Positions 45,292-54,236 are shown, numbered from the stretch's first letter. The stretch is 64,000 nucleotides of DNA from Orrella marina (GCF_003058465.1 NZ_CP028901.1:186001-250000), one strand, 5' to 3'. A program made the numbers and translations. Notes: generated by a model from the sequence alone, not told the origin.

Positions 45292-45702
45292 TTAGGCCTG
45301 CTTCCTGGTGGCCGCAAACGCAGCGGCTGCAATCCGGACCATACTCGGGTGCAGAGTGCCAAGTTTCGGAATTTGACCATGGGGTGCATGATTCGGCACA
45401 GAAAAGTAGTCGTCGTTGTATGGCAGATCCAGTGTTTTGCTCAAGTCGAATTTTGTGTCGTAGCTAAGACCAGCACTTGCGTAAGCGGCGGGATGCTCAC
45501 CCTTGGTGACGCGAAACTCACCTCTGTAGAGTCGATCAGTTTTTTGGCTGGTGCCATACGCCACGCTCACGAAGATCCTGCCCTCATCGTCTTCCTTCGT
45601 CAAAATAATGAGGGCAGGGCGTGGCTTGGGTTTGGGATGAACGTTGTCAGGGAAGTGGCACCAGGCGATATCGCCTGCCATGGGTTCCGGCCACCAGCGC
45701 AT
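45292..45702 (-). CDS. PemK/MazF-like toxin
   Basis: The protein has 136 residues. GDIAWCHFPDNVHPKPKPRP followed by ALIILT is the conserved beta-barrel start of PemK/MazF-like endoribonucleases, and FDLSKTLDLPYND lies in the middle. The start overlaps the stop of the upstream gene (TGATG), so both are translationally coupled in antitoxin-toxin order. The C-terminus is Ala-rich. Family membership is likely, but the usual RP-x-V-V motif is altered to RPALIIL. Confidence 0.7.
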   Translation of the reverse strand: MRWWPEPMAGDIAWCHFPDNVHPKPKPRPALIILTKEDDEGRIFVSVAYGTSQKTDRLYRGEFRVTKGEHPAAYASAGLSYDTKFDLSKTLDLPYNDDYFSVPNHAPHGQIPKLGTLHPSMVRIAAAAFAATRKQA

Positions 45703-45983
45703 CAGACGCTTTCAATTTCAAAAAGGCGACTGCGTACCGTGCCACCTTTTGCCTGGGGTGCTGTTTTTTTGATTTGGTTGAGTTGGGATTTGGTAAGAGC
45801 GCCCTCGTCAGCTTCGTATTGAGGAAGCATTTTGGTGGCAAGTTCATGCAGGGCCAGATGAATGACCTGGGTTTCATCTACGCCCAGCACTTCGGCCAAA
45901 CGTTTCGCGGTGGAGCGTGTCACGCCTGTTGCGCTATCCTGTGCGCGGTAGCGAAACGCAATTTGAGCGGTAGCAGTAGCCAT
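45702..45983 (-). CDS. Antitoxin-like partner of the PemK-type toxin
   Basis: The protein has 93 residues. QDSATGVTRSTAKRLAEVLG and VDETQVIHLALHELATKML look like a ribbon-helix-helix or short helical DNA-binding domain. The C-terminus is Lys/Ala-rich and probably unstructured, as in antitoxins that wrap their toxin. Position before the toxin, one-base overlap and the palindromic promoter support the role. I do not recognise the exact antitoxin family. Confidence 0.6.
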   Translation of the reverse strand: MATATAQIAFRYRAQDSATGVTRSTAKRLAEVLGVDETQVIHLALHELATKMLPQYEADEGALTKSQLNQIKKTAPQAKGGTVRSRLFEIESV

Positions 45984-46004
45984 GTTGGTTTCTTTTCCTC
46001 TTTA

Positions 46005-46044
46005 AAGATATCTAAAAGATATCTTATTGACAGACGTCTGTCAA
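46005..46044 (-). promoter_or_regulatory. Palindrome-rich promoter of the PemK-type toxin-antitoxin pair
   Basis: On the minus strand TTGACA (46044-46039), 17 bases, then TATCTT make a near-consensus promoter. The -35 sits in the perfect 18-bp palindrome TTGACAGACGTCTGTCAA (46027-46044), and the -10 sits in AAGATATCTT (46016-46025), which is followed by a second AGATATCT (46006-46013). AGAGGAAAAG precedes the antitoxin ATG. Paired palindromes over the promoter fit antitoxin autorepression. Confidence 0.7.
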
Positions 46045-46054
46045 TTGTGTGTAT

Positions 46055-46827
46055 TACTCACAAGGAGGCCATAGAGTTCTTGATCGACTCGGCTGCAGAG
46101 ACTGGATATAACTGCTATACGCTTCTCAATCTGCACACCCTCTTAATCAGACAATCTGCTGGACGATCCCTCCGCCAGCGGCAGCTTGCGCACCAATGCC
46201 GTTGGCACTGGCCAGACCATTTTCTTGCCGCTAGAAGGGCCGCAACGGATAGAAGAATGTTTTGACCAGGTGCTTGATACGGCTGCTGCCATACGGGACC
46301 CCTTTGAGCAGGCATTCTTTGCGATGGTGCATCTGCCGTATTGGCAACCTTTTGAGGATGTGAGCAAATGTGTCTCGCGCCTGGCCGCTAACATTTCACT
46401 GATTCAGCACAATCTGTGCCCCCTGTCTTTTGTCGATGTTTCGCAGAGTGTCTACATCAGCGCCTTATCGGGTATCTACGAGATCAACCGTGTTGAGCTT
46501 CTGCGTGATGTGTTTGTCTGAGCCTACAAGCGTTCCTGCGCACGCTACTCTGCTGTCCGCCAGTCACTCGGTGAACCTGATCCCTTCCGTTTGCACCACA
46601 GGCAGCACATTATGGAGGTGGTGGCTACCGTGGTACGCCAGAGGCTGAGTAAACCACTGGCAATCAGCCACATCTATGGTTTTGCACAGTAGCGGATTGA
46701 CGCAGCAGATCGTGAAAGATTCATTGAGGTGATCGACAACCAGTTGCTCAGCCTGCATGAAGGCAACATCGCCCGTTATCGCCTCAGACTCAGCGATTTT
46801 CATGCATGGCAGGAAGTCTGGAAATGA
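46055..46827 (+). pseudogene. Second Fic-domain pseudogene
   Basis: HKEAIEFLIDSAAETGYN and TLLNLHTLL begin in one frame. After a one-base shift near 46150 the sequence continues SLRTNAVGTGQTIFLPLEGP, FFAMVHLPYWQPFEDVSK, SRLAANISLIQHN and YEINRVELLRDVFV to a TGA. The frame resumes with SCARYSAVRQSLGEPDPF, meets a TAG near 46690 and ends ...FHAWQEVWK-TGA. The core motif is degraded to QPFEDVSKCVSR. The layout matches Fic/DOC-family proteins of about 300 residues. It is unrelated in detail to the Fic remnant at 44.8 kb. Confidence 0.65.
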
Positions 46828-46968
46828 GTGCAGGGCAGGCCTGCATACCTTGAAAAGATCTCGGGGATGCGTTTTGCGTATCGCAGGAATGAACCGGATG
46901 CGCGAGTCAATCAGTGGCCACCACTGAAAAGGCGTGGCCTCATTTTATCCAGAGCGCGTTCGTACGAA

Positions 46969-47370
46969 TCAACTGCCTCGATGAACATCCACGAACGTCT
47001 CTAGCTCGTTGGCTGCGAAGCGCTGCACATCCCAGTTTCCCAGCAAGAGGCTGATGTCCTTCCATTGATAGATCCAGGCCTTGACCGTGTCGCCCGCTGG
47101 TAGCTCAAGTGAAACCTGGCATCGCAGGTATTCGTCGCCTTCAAATCCATCAAGGATGCGCAAGTCTTCATCGGATAAATCCTGCCACACCACACCTTCG
47201 ATCTGTGACGTGGACATTGCAGGCACCGCACCGGGATACACCCGAAAAGAAAGTGCGTGGCGCGACCAGCCTGCCAACGTGACGGCATGACCCTGAACCG
47301 GGTGTCCAAGCAGGTCTTGCATGACACCTGGAAACATGAGGGACCCATAAGCAAAGACGTTGTGAGACAT
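46969..47370 (-). CDS. Gamma-glutamylcyclotransferase-like (AIG2/GGCT) protein
   Basis: The protein has 133 residues from the ATG at 47370. The family start, VFAYGSLMFPGVMQDLLGHP, provides the substrate-binding YGSL loop. GVVWQDLSDEDLRILDGFEG carries the conserved acidic residues, and YLRCQVSLEL and KAWIYQW complete the small beta-barrel. Homologues act on gamma-glutamyl compounds or are uncharacterised. A longer version from 47553 is open but adds low-complexity sequence not seen in the family. Confidence 0.8.
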   Translation of the reverse strand: MSHNVFAYGSLMFPGVMQDLLGHPVQGHAVTLAGWSRHALSFRVYPGAVPAMSTSQIEGVVWQDLSDEDLRILDGFEGDEYLRCQVSLELPAGDTVKAWIYQWKDISLLLGNWDVQRFAANELETFVDVHRGS

Positions 47371-48305
47371 GACGGTCGGACTCAACTCCGGATATTGAAC
47401 AAACTCAATAAAAACAACTAAAAAATCAGACAGCGAATCAGGCAGCAAATCAGACAGTGATACGGCAACCCCATCGTCAATTGGTGAGACGCACGCTACT
47501 TGCACCGGTTCGACACCGGTGCCAATGCAGACGATCGATGCAGACGCAATCACGTACCTTTATGCATCATTCGCTGTGTGTACCACCAGGTTGAATGGGG
47601 GTGAAACGACTGCAGCCACTGCAACGACCGTATAGACTGCCGAGAACATCGCAAAAGTCAGTGCAGCATACGCGTATGCCCAGACCTGCTAGCATGATGT
47701 TGTCGTCCGCCGCGTCCATGCAGACCGGCGCTATTGTAGCGACAGAAAAAACATGTGTGGCAACCCGTATGAAAACCTCTGTTGAAACCGATGTTGACAC
47801 ATTCGTGAGCAGCGCACAGCGAGTATGCCATCCTCGTTCAAGAAGATCTTGTGGTGGTGAACCGTGTCGTCATCCAGTGTGCTTCGCTGGATCTGGACTT
47901 GAACGGGTAGCTGCTCCTTGCGAACAATGGTGATCAGCGCGGTGATCAGCGCGGTGGCCTGGCCGGTGAGATCAACAGTGAGATCGGCGGTGACATTGGC
48001 GGTGACCGGATATCTGGAATGAATGGCCTTGTCGAAGGTCACTCATTGGCGTCGTTCGGTCTGACCACGTAACCAGGTAAACGCCAGGACTTGTTCGTAG
48101 GGCTTCATCCCGTCTGGCTCATCCTGTAAGCGTGTCGCTTACTGATCAGTCCTGCCCGGGAACTGTGCTCGTGATTCAATCGTGGTCGTGATTCATCCGT
48201 ACTCGTGATTCAATACTCGCTGTCGGACCCACTTCATTCGATACCGGCCCAGTTGATCCGATACGCTGCGGTACGATTCACGATCCACCATCAATCGAGT
48301 CCAGT
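47371..48305. other. 935-bp region with repeats and no secure gene
   Basis: The region holds short tandem units: GGCAGCAAATCAGACAGTG-like near 47440-47460, GTGATCAGCGCG twice near 47930-47950, and TCGTGATTCA three times near 48170-48210. It also has a perfect small hairpin at about 47502-47522 (GCACCGG...CCGGTGC) that looks like a tRNA T-arm. A minus frame at 47731-48042 (103 codons, MTFDKAIHSRYPVTANVTAD) is open but unrecognised. I would not call it without further support. Confidence 0.3.
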
Positions 48306-49085
48306 ATGCCTAGTTTTCATGATCCAGCCTGTATTGTTCTGACCGGAGCTACCGGTTCGATCGGTAGTGCACTTGCCCAGTGGTACGCAAAGCCTGGCCG
48401 CACGCTGGTTCTGCAAGGTAGGCGGATCGATGCGCTCGAGCGCGTGGCTGCGATTTGTCGCGACAAGGGGGCGACGGTTGAACTCGAGGTGCTCGACGTA
48501 CAGGATGTGCCGGGCATTCAACGCTGGATCGCGCAACTGAGTAAACGACACACGCCAGATCTGGTCATTGTCAACGCTGGGCAGAACACCCATGTGCAAG
48601 GCGACGGCAAGCTTGAGCCGTTTGATGAAGTCCAGACACTTCTGAACGTCAATCTTCGGGCGGCGATGGCACTGGTGGATGCTGTGGTGCCAGGCATGGT
48701 GACACGCAAGCATGGGCAGATTGTGCTGGTGTCCTCTCTGGCTGCGTATTACGGGCTGCCTCTGACACCGGCTTATTCAGCGAGCAAGGCTGCATTGAAA
48801 GCCTATGGTGAAGGTCTGCGAGGGTATCTTGCTGCGCATGGCGTAGGTGTGACGGTGGTGCTGCCAGGCTATGTTGACTCACCCATGTGCCGGGCGATGC
48901 CTGGCCCAAAGCCGTTTCTCTGGCAGCCCGACAAGGCTGCGCGTCGGATTGGTCAGGGGCTGCGGCGCAACCCGCCTCGGATCAGTTTTCCGTTTCCGTT
49001 GAATTTCTCGTGCTGGGGACTGTCGGTGCTGCGACCAACTGTTGCCCAGTGGTTCCTCAAGGTCTCCGGCTACGGGAAGCCGTGA
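48306..49085 (+). CDS. Short-chain dehydrogenase/reductase
   Basis: The protein has 259 residues of Rossmann fold. VLTGATGSIGSALAQWYA binds the cofactor, LQGRRIDALER favours NADP, VIVNAGQ is the NAG motif, and VSSLAAYYGLPLTPAYSASK gives the catalytic Ser, Tyr and Lys. The C-terminus is hydrophobic and could associate with the membrane. The next gene starts two bases after its stop, so both form an operon with an LTA-synthase-like membrane enzyme. The substrate is unknown. Confidence 0.88.
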   Translation: MPSFHDPACIVLTGATGSIGSALAQWYAKPGRTLVLQGRRIDALERVAAICRDKGATVELEVLDVQDVPGIQRWIAQLSKRHTPDLVIVNAGQNTHVQGDGKLEPFDEVQTLLNVNLRAAMALVDAVVPGMVTRKHGQIVLVSSLAAYYGLPLTPAYSASKAALKAYGEGLRGYLAAHGVGVTVVLPGYVDSPMCRAMPGPKPFLWQPDKAARRIGQGLRRNPPRISFPFPLNFSCWGLSVLRPTVAQWFLKVSGYGKP

Positions 49086-49087
49086 GT

Positions 49088-51070
49088 ATGCGTCAGAGGG
49101 TCAGTGCGTTCCTGCGCGGTTTTTTGACGATGTACTCACGAATCCGGTTTCCAGGCGCCAGGCAATCATTGCAACCAGTGCTTACGCAGTGGTGGTTGTC
49201 TTTCTTATGCCTGATACCAGGGTTGCTGACCTGGAGTACCGCCCTGGCATCGAGTGTGAATGAATCGGCGAACGTCTCCGGTCAACTTGAAGGCACTTTG
49301 GCGTCGGGTGGATGGGCAGATGCTCTCCAGGCGCTGGCCTGGCCGTACTGTCTGGGCCTGGCAGGTCTGGTACTGGTTCATTACCTGCTGGTCAAACCCC
49401 GTCCACAAGCCCTCTGGCTGCGGCCCTGGTGGGCCCACTTTGCGGGCATCGGCCTGTGGTCGTTATGGTTCGCGTTTGAGGTGATGCTTTGGCAGCGTCC
49501 CTGGTTCGGCATTGCCAATATCTGGGCGCTGGTGGCGATCATTGCGGTCATCAATCACTTGAAGATACAAGCCTTGCGAGAACCGTTTGTGGCGCAGGAC
49601 TTCGAGTACCTGATTGATGTGTTTCGTCATCCCAGACTCTACTTCCCGTTTTTTGGCTGGTGGCGCGCGATTGGTCTGGCACTGGCGTTCGCGGTCTGTG
49701 TCGGACTCGCGGTCTGGCTCGAACCTTCGATCGTCGCCCGGTTCGGCTGGGAGGCTGTGCTGAGCGTGACGGTCCCACTTTTTGGTGCAGGGGCGATCGC
49801 GTTATGGCTTTCGAGTCGCAGTCGACCAAATCTGACCTTCGACCCTTTTGAGGATATCAGGCGCCTGGGTCTGGTCGGGTGTTGCTGGGCCTATGCGATG
49901 GCCGAGCGACAGTCACGCACAAACGGTCCAGCCGGTTTTCTTAAAAACTCGCCGTACAGGGACCTTGTCGACGCGGCACAGAATCTCTCAGATGATCCTG
50001 CCCAAAGTCCGTCGGCACAGGCAGAGCAGTCGACGTCAGCACGGAAGGCGGGATTGGAGCGGATGTCGGATCCGTTGTCGGGACTGAAATCCCTACCGAA
50101 ATCGCAACCTTCTTTGCAGTCGGGCCAACTTGCGCATCTGGTTGCGATTCAGAGTGAATCGTTTTTCGATGTCCGTCGCTGGGTCGACAATGTGGCGCCG
50201 GATGTGTACCGGGGGTTTGATGCCATGTGTGCAGAGGCGCTAGCGTATGGGTCGGTCCGTGTGCCGGCCTGGGGTGCGAACACTGTGCGCTCGGAGTTTG
50301 CGTTTCTCTCTGGGCTCACGGCACAGGATCTCGGCGTACACCAGTTCAATCCATATCGTGTGCTTGCCCACCAGGGGGTGCCAACCCTTGCACACTATTT
50401 GCGCTCGCTTGGGTACCGAACCGTCTGCCTGCACCCATATGCGGCGAGTTTCTACCAGCGCGACCGAATCATTCCCGCGCTAGGGTTTGATGAGTTCATC
50501 GACATTTCGGCGTTCTCCGATGACGACCGTACTGGCCCTTATATTGGCGATCAGGCGGTGGGAGCCAGACTCCTGGCTTTGCTCGAGCGTGAGGAGCCAC
50601 TGTTTGTGTTTGTCATCACCATGGAGAACCACGGGCCCTTGCACCTTGAGCGACTCGCATCCGGTGATGTAGAACGTTTGCATAAAGCACCACCACCGGC
50701 CGGGTGTGAGGATCTGACCTTGTATCTGCGCCATGTGATCAACGCAGCGACCATGCTGGAGAGTTTGAAGTCAGGCATTGAGCGCATGCAACGACCTGTC
50801 AGCATCTGTTATTACGGCGATCATGTTCCGATTCTCACCAAGCCCTATGCGCTCTTTGGGGAGCCATCTGGTGAGACAGCCTACTTCGTCTGGAGGAATG
50901 TTAATGTGGATGAGGGTGACACCGGCATAACAGCAACCGATCCAGCAACCGATCCAGCAACCGGCCGCAATGCAAAACCGGTGTCAATCACCCCGACAGA
51001 GGGTCAGCCAATGCGTCTGTCGAATCTGGCAAGCTTCTGGCTGAAGTCCATGGGGTTGCTTCAAAAGTGA
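49088..51070 (+). CDS. LTA synthase-like membrane sulfatase/phosphoglycerol transferase
   Basis: The protein has 660 residues from the ATG at 49088. Five membrane helices lie in the first ~260 residues. The extracytoplasmic alkaline-phosphatase-superfamily domain follows: LVAIQSESFFDVRRW, WGANTVRSEFAFLSGL with the Thr nucleophile, VFVITMENHGPLH and YYGDHVPIL with metal ligands. In Gram-negatives such enzymes modify glucans or polysaccharides with phosphoglycerol. An Asp/Thr/Pro repeat (ATDPATDPAT) lies near the C-terminus. Coupling to an SDR gene is the unusual point. Confidence 0.82.
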   Translation: MRQRVSAFLRGFLTMYSRIRFPGARQSLQPVLTQWWLSFLCLIPGLLTWSTALASSVNESANVSGQLEGTLASGGWADALQALAWPYCLGLAGLVLVHYLLVKPRPQALWLRPWWAHFAGIGLWSLWFAFEVMLWQRPWFGIANIWALVAIIAVINHLKIQALREPFVAQDFEYLIDVFRHPRLYFPFFGWWRAIGLALAFAVCVGLAVWLEPSIVARFGWEAVLSVTVPLFGAGAIALWLSSRSRPNLTFDPFEDIRRLGLVGCCWAYAMAERQSRTNGPAGFLKNSPYRDLVDAAQNLSDDPAQSPSAQAEQSTSARKAGLERMSDPLSGLKSLPKSQPSLQSGQLAHLVAIQSESFFDVRRWVDNVAPDVYRGFDAMCAEALAYGSVRVPAWGANTVRSEFAFLSGLTAQDLGVHQFNPYRVLAHQGVPTLAHYLRSLGYRTVCLHPYAASFYQRDRIIPALGFDEFIDISAFSDDDRTGPYIGDQAVGARLLALLEREEPLFVFVITMENHGPLHLERLASGDVERLHKAPPPAGCEDLTLYLRHVINAATMLESLKSGIERMQRPVSICYYGDHVPILTKPYALFGEPSGETAYFVWRNVNVDEGDTGITATDPATDPATGRNAKPVSITPTEGQPMRLSNLASFWLKSMGLLQK

Positions 51071-51137
51071 GGCGCTTCTAAAAGGAGAGTCCGCCGAGTG
51101 CGCACGACGCAAAGGGCTGCGGCAGGGCTATCAGAGA

Positions 51138-51172
51138 GCCACCAAAGGGCCACCAAAGGGCCACCAAAGGGC
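51138..51172. repeat. GGGCCACCAAA tandem repeat
   Basis: Three 11-bp units of GGGCCACCAAA and a partial fourth lie 68 bp after the LTA-synthase-like gene. The 274-bp spacer to the Phd-type gene has no other content I recognise. Confidence 0.6.
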
Positions 51173-51344
51173 CGCCAGGGGCACCTCGAGTACCAGGTGG
51201 TTTTGAGCAGCCTGGTGATGTCTGACCTTCATCCGCTTGCACGAGGTCACCCGTCTGGAGTCCTCGCATGGCTTTGCTGCGCATCAGATATCCGCACGCA
51301 AAGCCGTACTTGTCTAATGGCGATAGTGAGTTCTGTCGCCGAAT

Positions 51345-51641
51345 TCAGATCAGGTCAATATTCACCTCAACAGAGGTGTCTTTGAGCGTCAGACGCTTGC
51401 GTACGATGGCTTCAAGTTCCCGATTTGCCAGTTCTTCCACTAGCGCCCCAAACAAACCGGGCGTCACCATGTAAAAAGCAGTCCGATTATGACTGAGCAC
51501 GGCCAGCGGCTTATCGCCCGCCTCATGCAGTATCTGCGCCGAGTTCTTCTTGAAATCGGACATGCTGATCGAAATATCGGCAATTCTTTTTATCGTCGTT
51601 AGGTGATTATCCTGTTCACCGTGATTTCCAGATCGGCGCAT
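51345..51641 (-). CDS. Phd/YefM-type antitoxin
   Basis: Up to 98 residues. The Phd core, ADISISMSDFKKNSAQILHE, and AVLSHNRTAFYMVTPGLF are clear, and the C-terminus is charged. The best start is uncertain: an ATG at 51641 overlaps the upstream AbiEii-like gene by 43 bases, while the ATG at 51563 would cut into the conserved N-terminus. No Doc- or RelE-type toxin follows, so it is an orphan antitoxin, or it now works with the AbiE-like locus directly upstream. Confidence 0.7.
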   Translation of the reverse strand: MRRSGNHGEQDNHLTTIKRIADISISMSDFKKNSAQILHEAGDKPLAVLSHNRTAFYMVTPGLFGALVEELANRELEAIVRKRLTLKDTSVEVNIDLI

Positions 51642-52621
51642 GTTTTCAGCAGGTCGTCGAAGGATGGAGCGTTGCCCACCATTACTTCGTCGTCCAACAT
51701 GGCTGCGTAGTCCTTGGCGTGTGCGGCCCTTGCTTCGCCTTCAGGGACGATCTTCAGGTGTCCAGAGGTCGCCGCTGCATAATCAATGACCTTCCCATCG
51801 GTATCTTTCTCAATGAAGAAGTGTGATTTATGACGAGCGACGGCTGCTGCCACCGAGCGGTCCGCCATCACGGCGGCGAAGTGGTGGCTTCGCGCGATCG
51901 CGGCCAGGTCGTGCCAGTGTCGCGCGTAGCGCTCTCCTCGGATGCGGCCCTGTGCACAGAACACATGCGCGGCCGTGGCCTTCTCCCAAAAGGTGCGCGC
52001 TACGCTCATGACCAGCGGCGAGGCGGTAGGGAAGGACACCTCGGGCAAGTGTTCTGCAATGTCGCAGGTCACCTGAAATACCTCGTGTGGTTCTCCTGTG
52101 GCACGGCCACCGAACTCAAGTGTAACGGCAGGTGCTACATACCCTGTGCCTTGCGCCAGGGCAGGGTAGTGCAAGAACAGCTTGTCATTGTCCTGGCCAC
52201 CGAGTTCGAGCCGGGCGTTCAGGCGGTCGCGTGTCAGGGCCGCTTGAATCACCGGTTGCACGTTCTGTGTGATCCACTCGGGCAGTCGGTGCCGCACGGC
52301 CTTCGTCCATTTGCCAGCCTGGCTGCGGCTTGCCGGCAAATCGCCTCCTTCGCCGATCAGGTCCGGGATCAGCTTGCGAATGTCGTAGGTCAGATCGATG
52401 TCTTCGGAGAAGCGGTCGATAACCTTGTAGACCTTCGAGAGTGATGTGCCACCCTTGAAGGTCAGATCAGCCGACAGCGGCGACTCGAACAGAGTGTGTA
52501 ACGCCTACACCACCCAGATGTCCTTTTCGAGCAGGTGGGCGGGGCGACCAGTTTCGGCGCGAGCGTATTCCAGCGCTTCGCGTTGATCCTGCTCGCTCAA
52601 ATCAAAGAAGTATTCAGCCAC
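51599..52621 (-). pseudogene. AbiEii-type nucleotidyltransferase toxin with premature amber stop
   Basis: From a GTG at 52621 the frame reads VAEYFFDLSEQDQREALEYA and HLLEKDIWVV, then TAG (52505-52507), then ALHTLFESPLSADLTFKGGT and SKVYKVIDRFSEDIDLTYDI, and continues open to 51599. GGTSLSK and FSEDIDL are the nucleotidyltransferase motifs. The stop replaces the Trp usual after KDIWVV (TGG to TAG). The full length would be 340 residues. The frame after the stop has an internal candidate start, but it lies beyond the active site, so the toxin is probably dead. Confidence 0.75.
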
Positions 52622-53210
52622 GTGCTGCTTCCTTGCCGATGGCCTGAGCCATCCAGCCAGGTAGTGTCGCTCGTGCCGAGGTCAGTGCTTGCCATTCTGA
52701 GAGGGGCAGGGTGCGATGGAGCGATGCCAGCGACTCGCCGGCGTGATCTGGCCCGATCCAGGCCAGTGCGCGCACGGCCGCGCCGGCCGGCCGTGTACCC
52801 AGGATCAACATCCAGCGCGGTGCGTGTTTCACCAGCACTTCCGATTGGCCGAGCTTGAGTTTCCGGGTCTGACCGGAAGTCAGGTAGACCTCGCGAATAG
52901 GAACCTGCTGTGTCAGGCCCAGGGCGTTGGCGGCACTGGCACCGTGAGGCACGACGATTTCGCCGATCTGTTCGGCTAGTGCCCTGACGACTTTCTCGGG
53001 GGTAGGGGAGCGCGAGCCGAACCGGCCGGCCACCGGGGCAACGTAGGTGCCGCGCGCCACCCGCAAAAGTTTGCCGGCCTTGGCCAGCCGCGAGAATGCT
53101 TGATCCACTGCCGACCTGCTGCCCAGATGCAGGAACTCTTTGGGCGACAGAACACCTCCCTCGGGGAGGGATTGTGCTTGTTGAAGAATGGTCTCGGGCA
53201 ACGTATTCAT
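52614..53210 (-). CDS. AbiEi-type antitoxin/transcriptional regulator
   Basis: The protein has 198 residues. An N-terminal winged helix (GGVLSPKEFLHLGSRSAVDQ, AFSRLAKAGKLLRVARGTYV) is followed by a domain with VVPHGASAANALGLTQQVP and REVYLTSGQTRKLKLG, as in DUF6088/AbiEi proteins. Its stop overlaps the toxin start by eight bases. In known AbiE systems this protein represses the operon and neutralises the nucleotidyltransferase during phage abortive infection. The gene is intact while its toxin partner is not. Confidence 0.82.
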   Translation of the reverse strand: MNTLPETILQQAQSLPEGGVLSPKEFLHLGSRSAVDQAFSRLAKAGKLLRVARGTYVAPVAGRFGSRSPTPEKVVRALAEQIGEIVVPHGASAANALGLTQQVPIREVYLTSGQTRKLKLGQSEVLVKHAPRWMLILGTRPAGAAVRALAWIGPDHAGESLASLHRTLPLSEWQALTSARATLPGWMAQAIGKEAARG

Positions 53211-53360
53211 CGGGTACCTCTACTGTGTAAGAACAGTACACCTTTTTCTGACATCGTGAAAGCAGCAAGACTCTGCCAACTTGTGTTCTGATAATGGAGT
53301 CAAGGCAGGTGTTTTCGAGGTTGTGAAGCATGCTGGAGCGCAGTGGTGGAAGTGAAGGCA

Positions 53361-53399
53361 AAGTACCAGCTAAGTACCAGCTAAGTACCAGCTAAGTAC
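53361..53399. repeat. AAGTACCAGCT tandem repeat
   Basis: Three units of AAGTACCAGCT plus a partial one lie about 150 bp upstream of the AbiEi gene. Nothing else is apparent in 53211-53478. Confidence 0.6.
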
Positions 53400-53478
53400 G
53401 TCCACACATGCTGCGCTATGCTCCAGATTGAACGCTGGGTTCCTGGAGTGATTTGGGGCAATTTGCCCGCCAAATCAT

Positions 53479-53517
53479 GCCACTCTACGCCAATTCTGTA
53501 GCCTGGCGTAGAGTGGC
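53479..53517. terminator. 14-bp perfect hairpin
   Basis: GCCACTCTACGCCA and TGGCGTAGAGTGGC are separated by 11 bases and followed on the plus strand by GTTTATTATATAAC. No plus-strand gene ends before it, so it may terminate minus-strand transcription of the isochorismatase relic or be an element end. Confidence 0.45.
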
Positions 53518-53635
53518 GTTTATTATATAACTCATTGTACTTTAATTAAAAATACATATTTTTGTGCTGTTGGTCGCCATGTCTGGCTACACATTGGGCG
53601 TGTGCTGTCTGGTCGCACGACTGTTGGCACGTGGG

Positions 53636-53965
53636 CTATCTCGAGACGCTCAGGTGTCTCAGTACAGTTTCAGTATCCACCACGTCAGCAAATTGTCGGT
53701 CCATGTCAAACAGACTGATGGCGTGAGAGACCGGAAACCGGTCAAACACGGCATCATGCGGAACAATGATCCGATAGTTGTAAGACGCACCATCAAACAC
53801 AGTCGCGCGTACACAGTTGCTGGTGGCACCGCCCAGAACGATGATCGTGTCGATCTGTCTGTCGACCAGATAACCCATCACAGATGTGCCATGAAACCCG
53901 CTGGGCTTCTTCTTGACGTACTCGCTATCGCTGGGACCCGGTTTCAGACAAGGGGGCAGTCTTGC
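53636..53965 (-). pseudogene. Isochorismatase-family (cysteine hydrolase) C-terminal remnant
   Basis: The frame reads EYVKKKPSGFHGTSVMGYLV, TIIVLGGATSNCVRATVFDG and SYNYRIIVPHDAVFDRFPVS, then SLFDMDRQFADVV. The catalytic Cys is present in SNCVRA, but the N-terminal third with the catalytic Asp is missing. Upstream sequence is unrelated and runs into an IS110-type remnant at 54063, which may mark the breakpoint. The most similar enzymes are N-carbamoylsarcosine amidase-like cysteine hydrolases. Confidence 0.7.
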
Positions 53966-54062
53966 TCTCGACGTCCCGGCCAGACACCAGCTCGGACTAT
54001 CGAGAAAATCTCGCTTGCGTGTATAGACACCGATGTCACTGCCTGATGGGTCGAGTTTGAAC

Positions 54063-54236
54063 CAATGGTATGGACTCCCCGACCTCAGGCTACGGCATCA
54101 GAAGTGCCTTAAACTATGGATGTCAAAACCATTACCTGACAGGAGGGCGTCCACCATGAAGATTACGACAGTCGGTATTGATCTGGCAAAGAACGTACTG
54201 CAAGTTCACGGGGCCGATGTGCTGCAAGCCCAATGA
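54063..54236 (+). mobile_element. IS110/IS1111-family 5' end remnant (copy B)
   Basis: CTCAGGCTACGGCATC, AAGTGCCTTAAAC, a GACAGGAGGG ribosome-binding site and an ATG at 54156 encoding MKITTVGIDLAKNVLQVHGAD are followed by a stop after 26 codons. Upstream and coding parts match copy A at 6997-7134. The transposase body and right end are gone. The following 54237-54504 shows no gene. Confidence 0.65.

Noticed and set aside
47502..47522. GCACCGG...CCGGTGC hairpin as a tRNA T-arm
   Set aside because: No D-arm, anticodon arm or acceptor partner can be found around it, so it is at most a small fragment.
47731..48042. 103-codon minus-strand frame as a gene
   Set aside because: Composition is driven by the GTGATCAGCGCG repeats, there is no clear start signal and no family match by eye.
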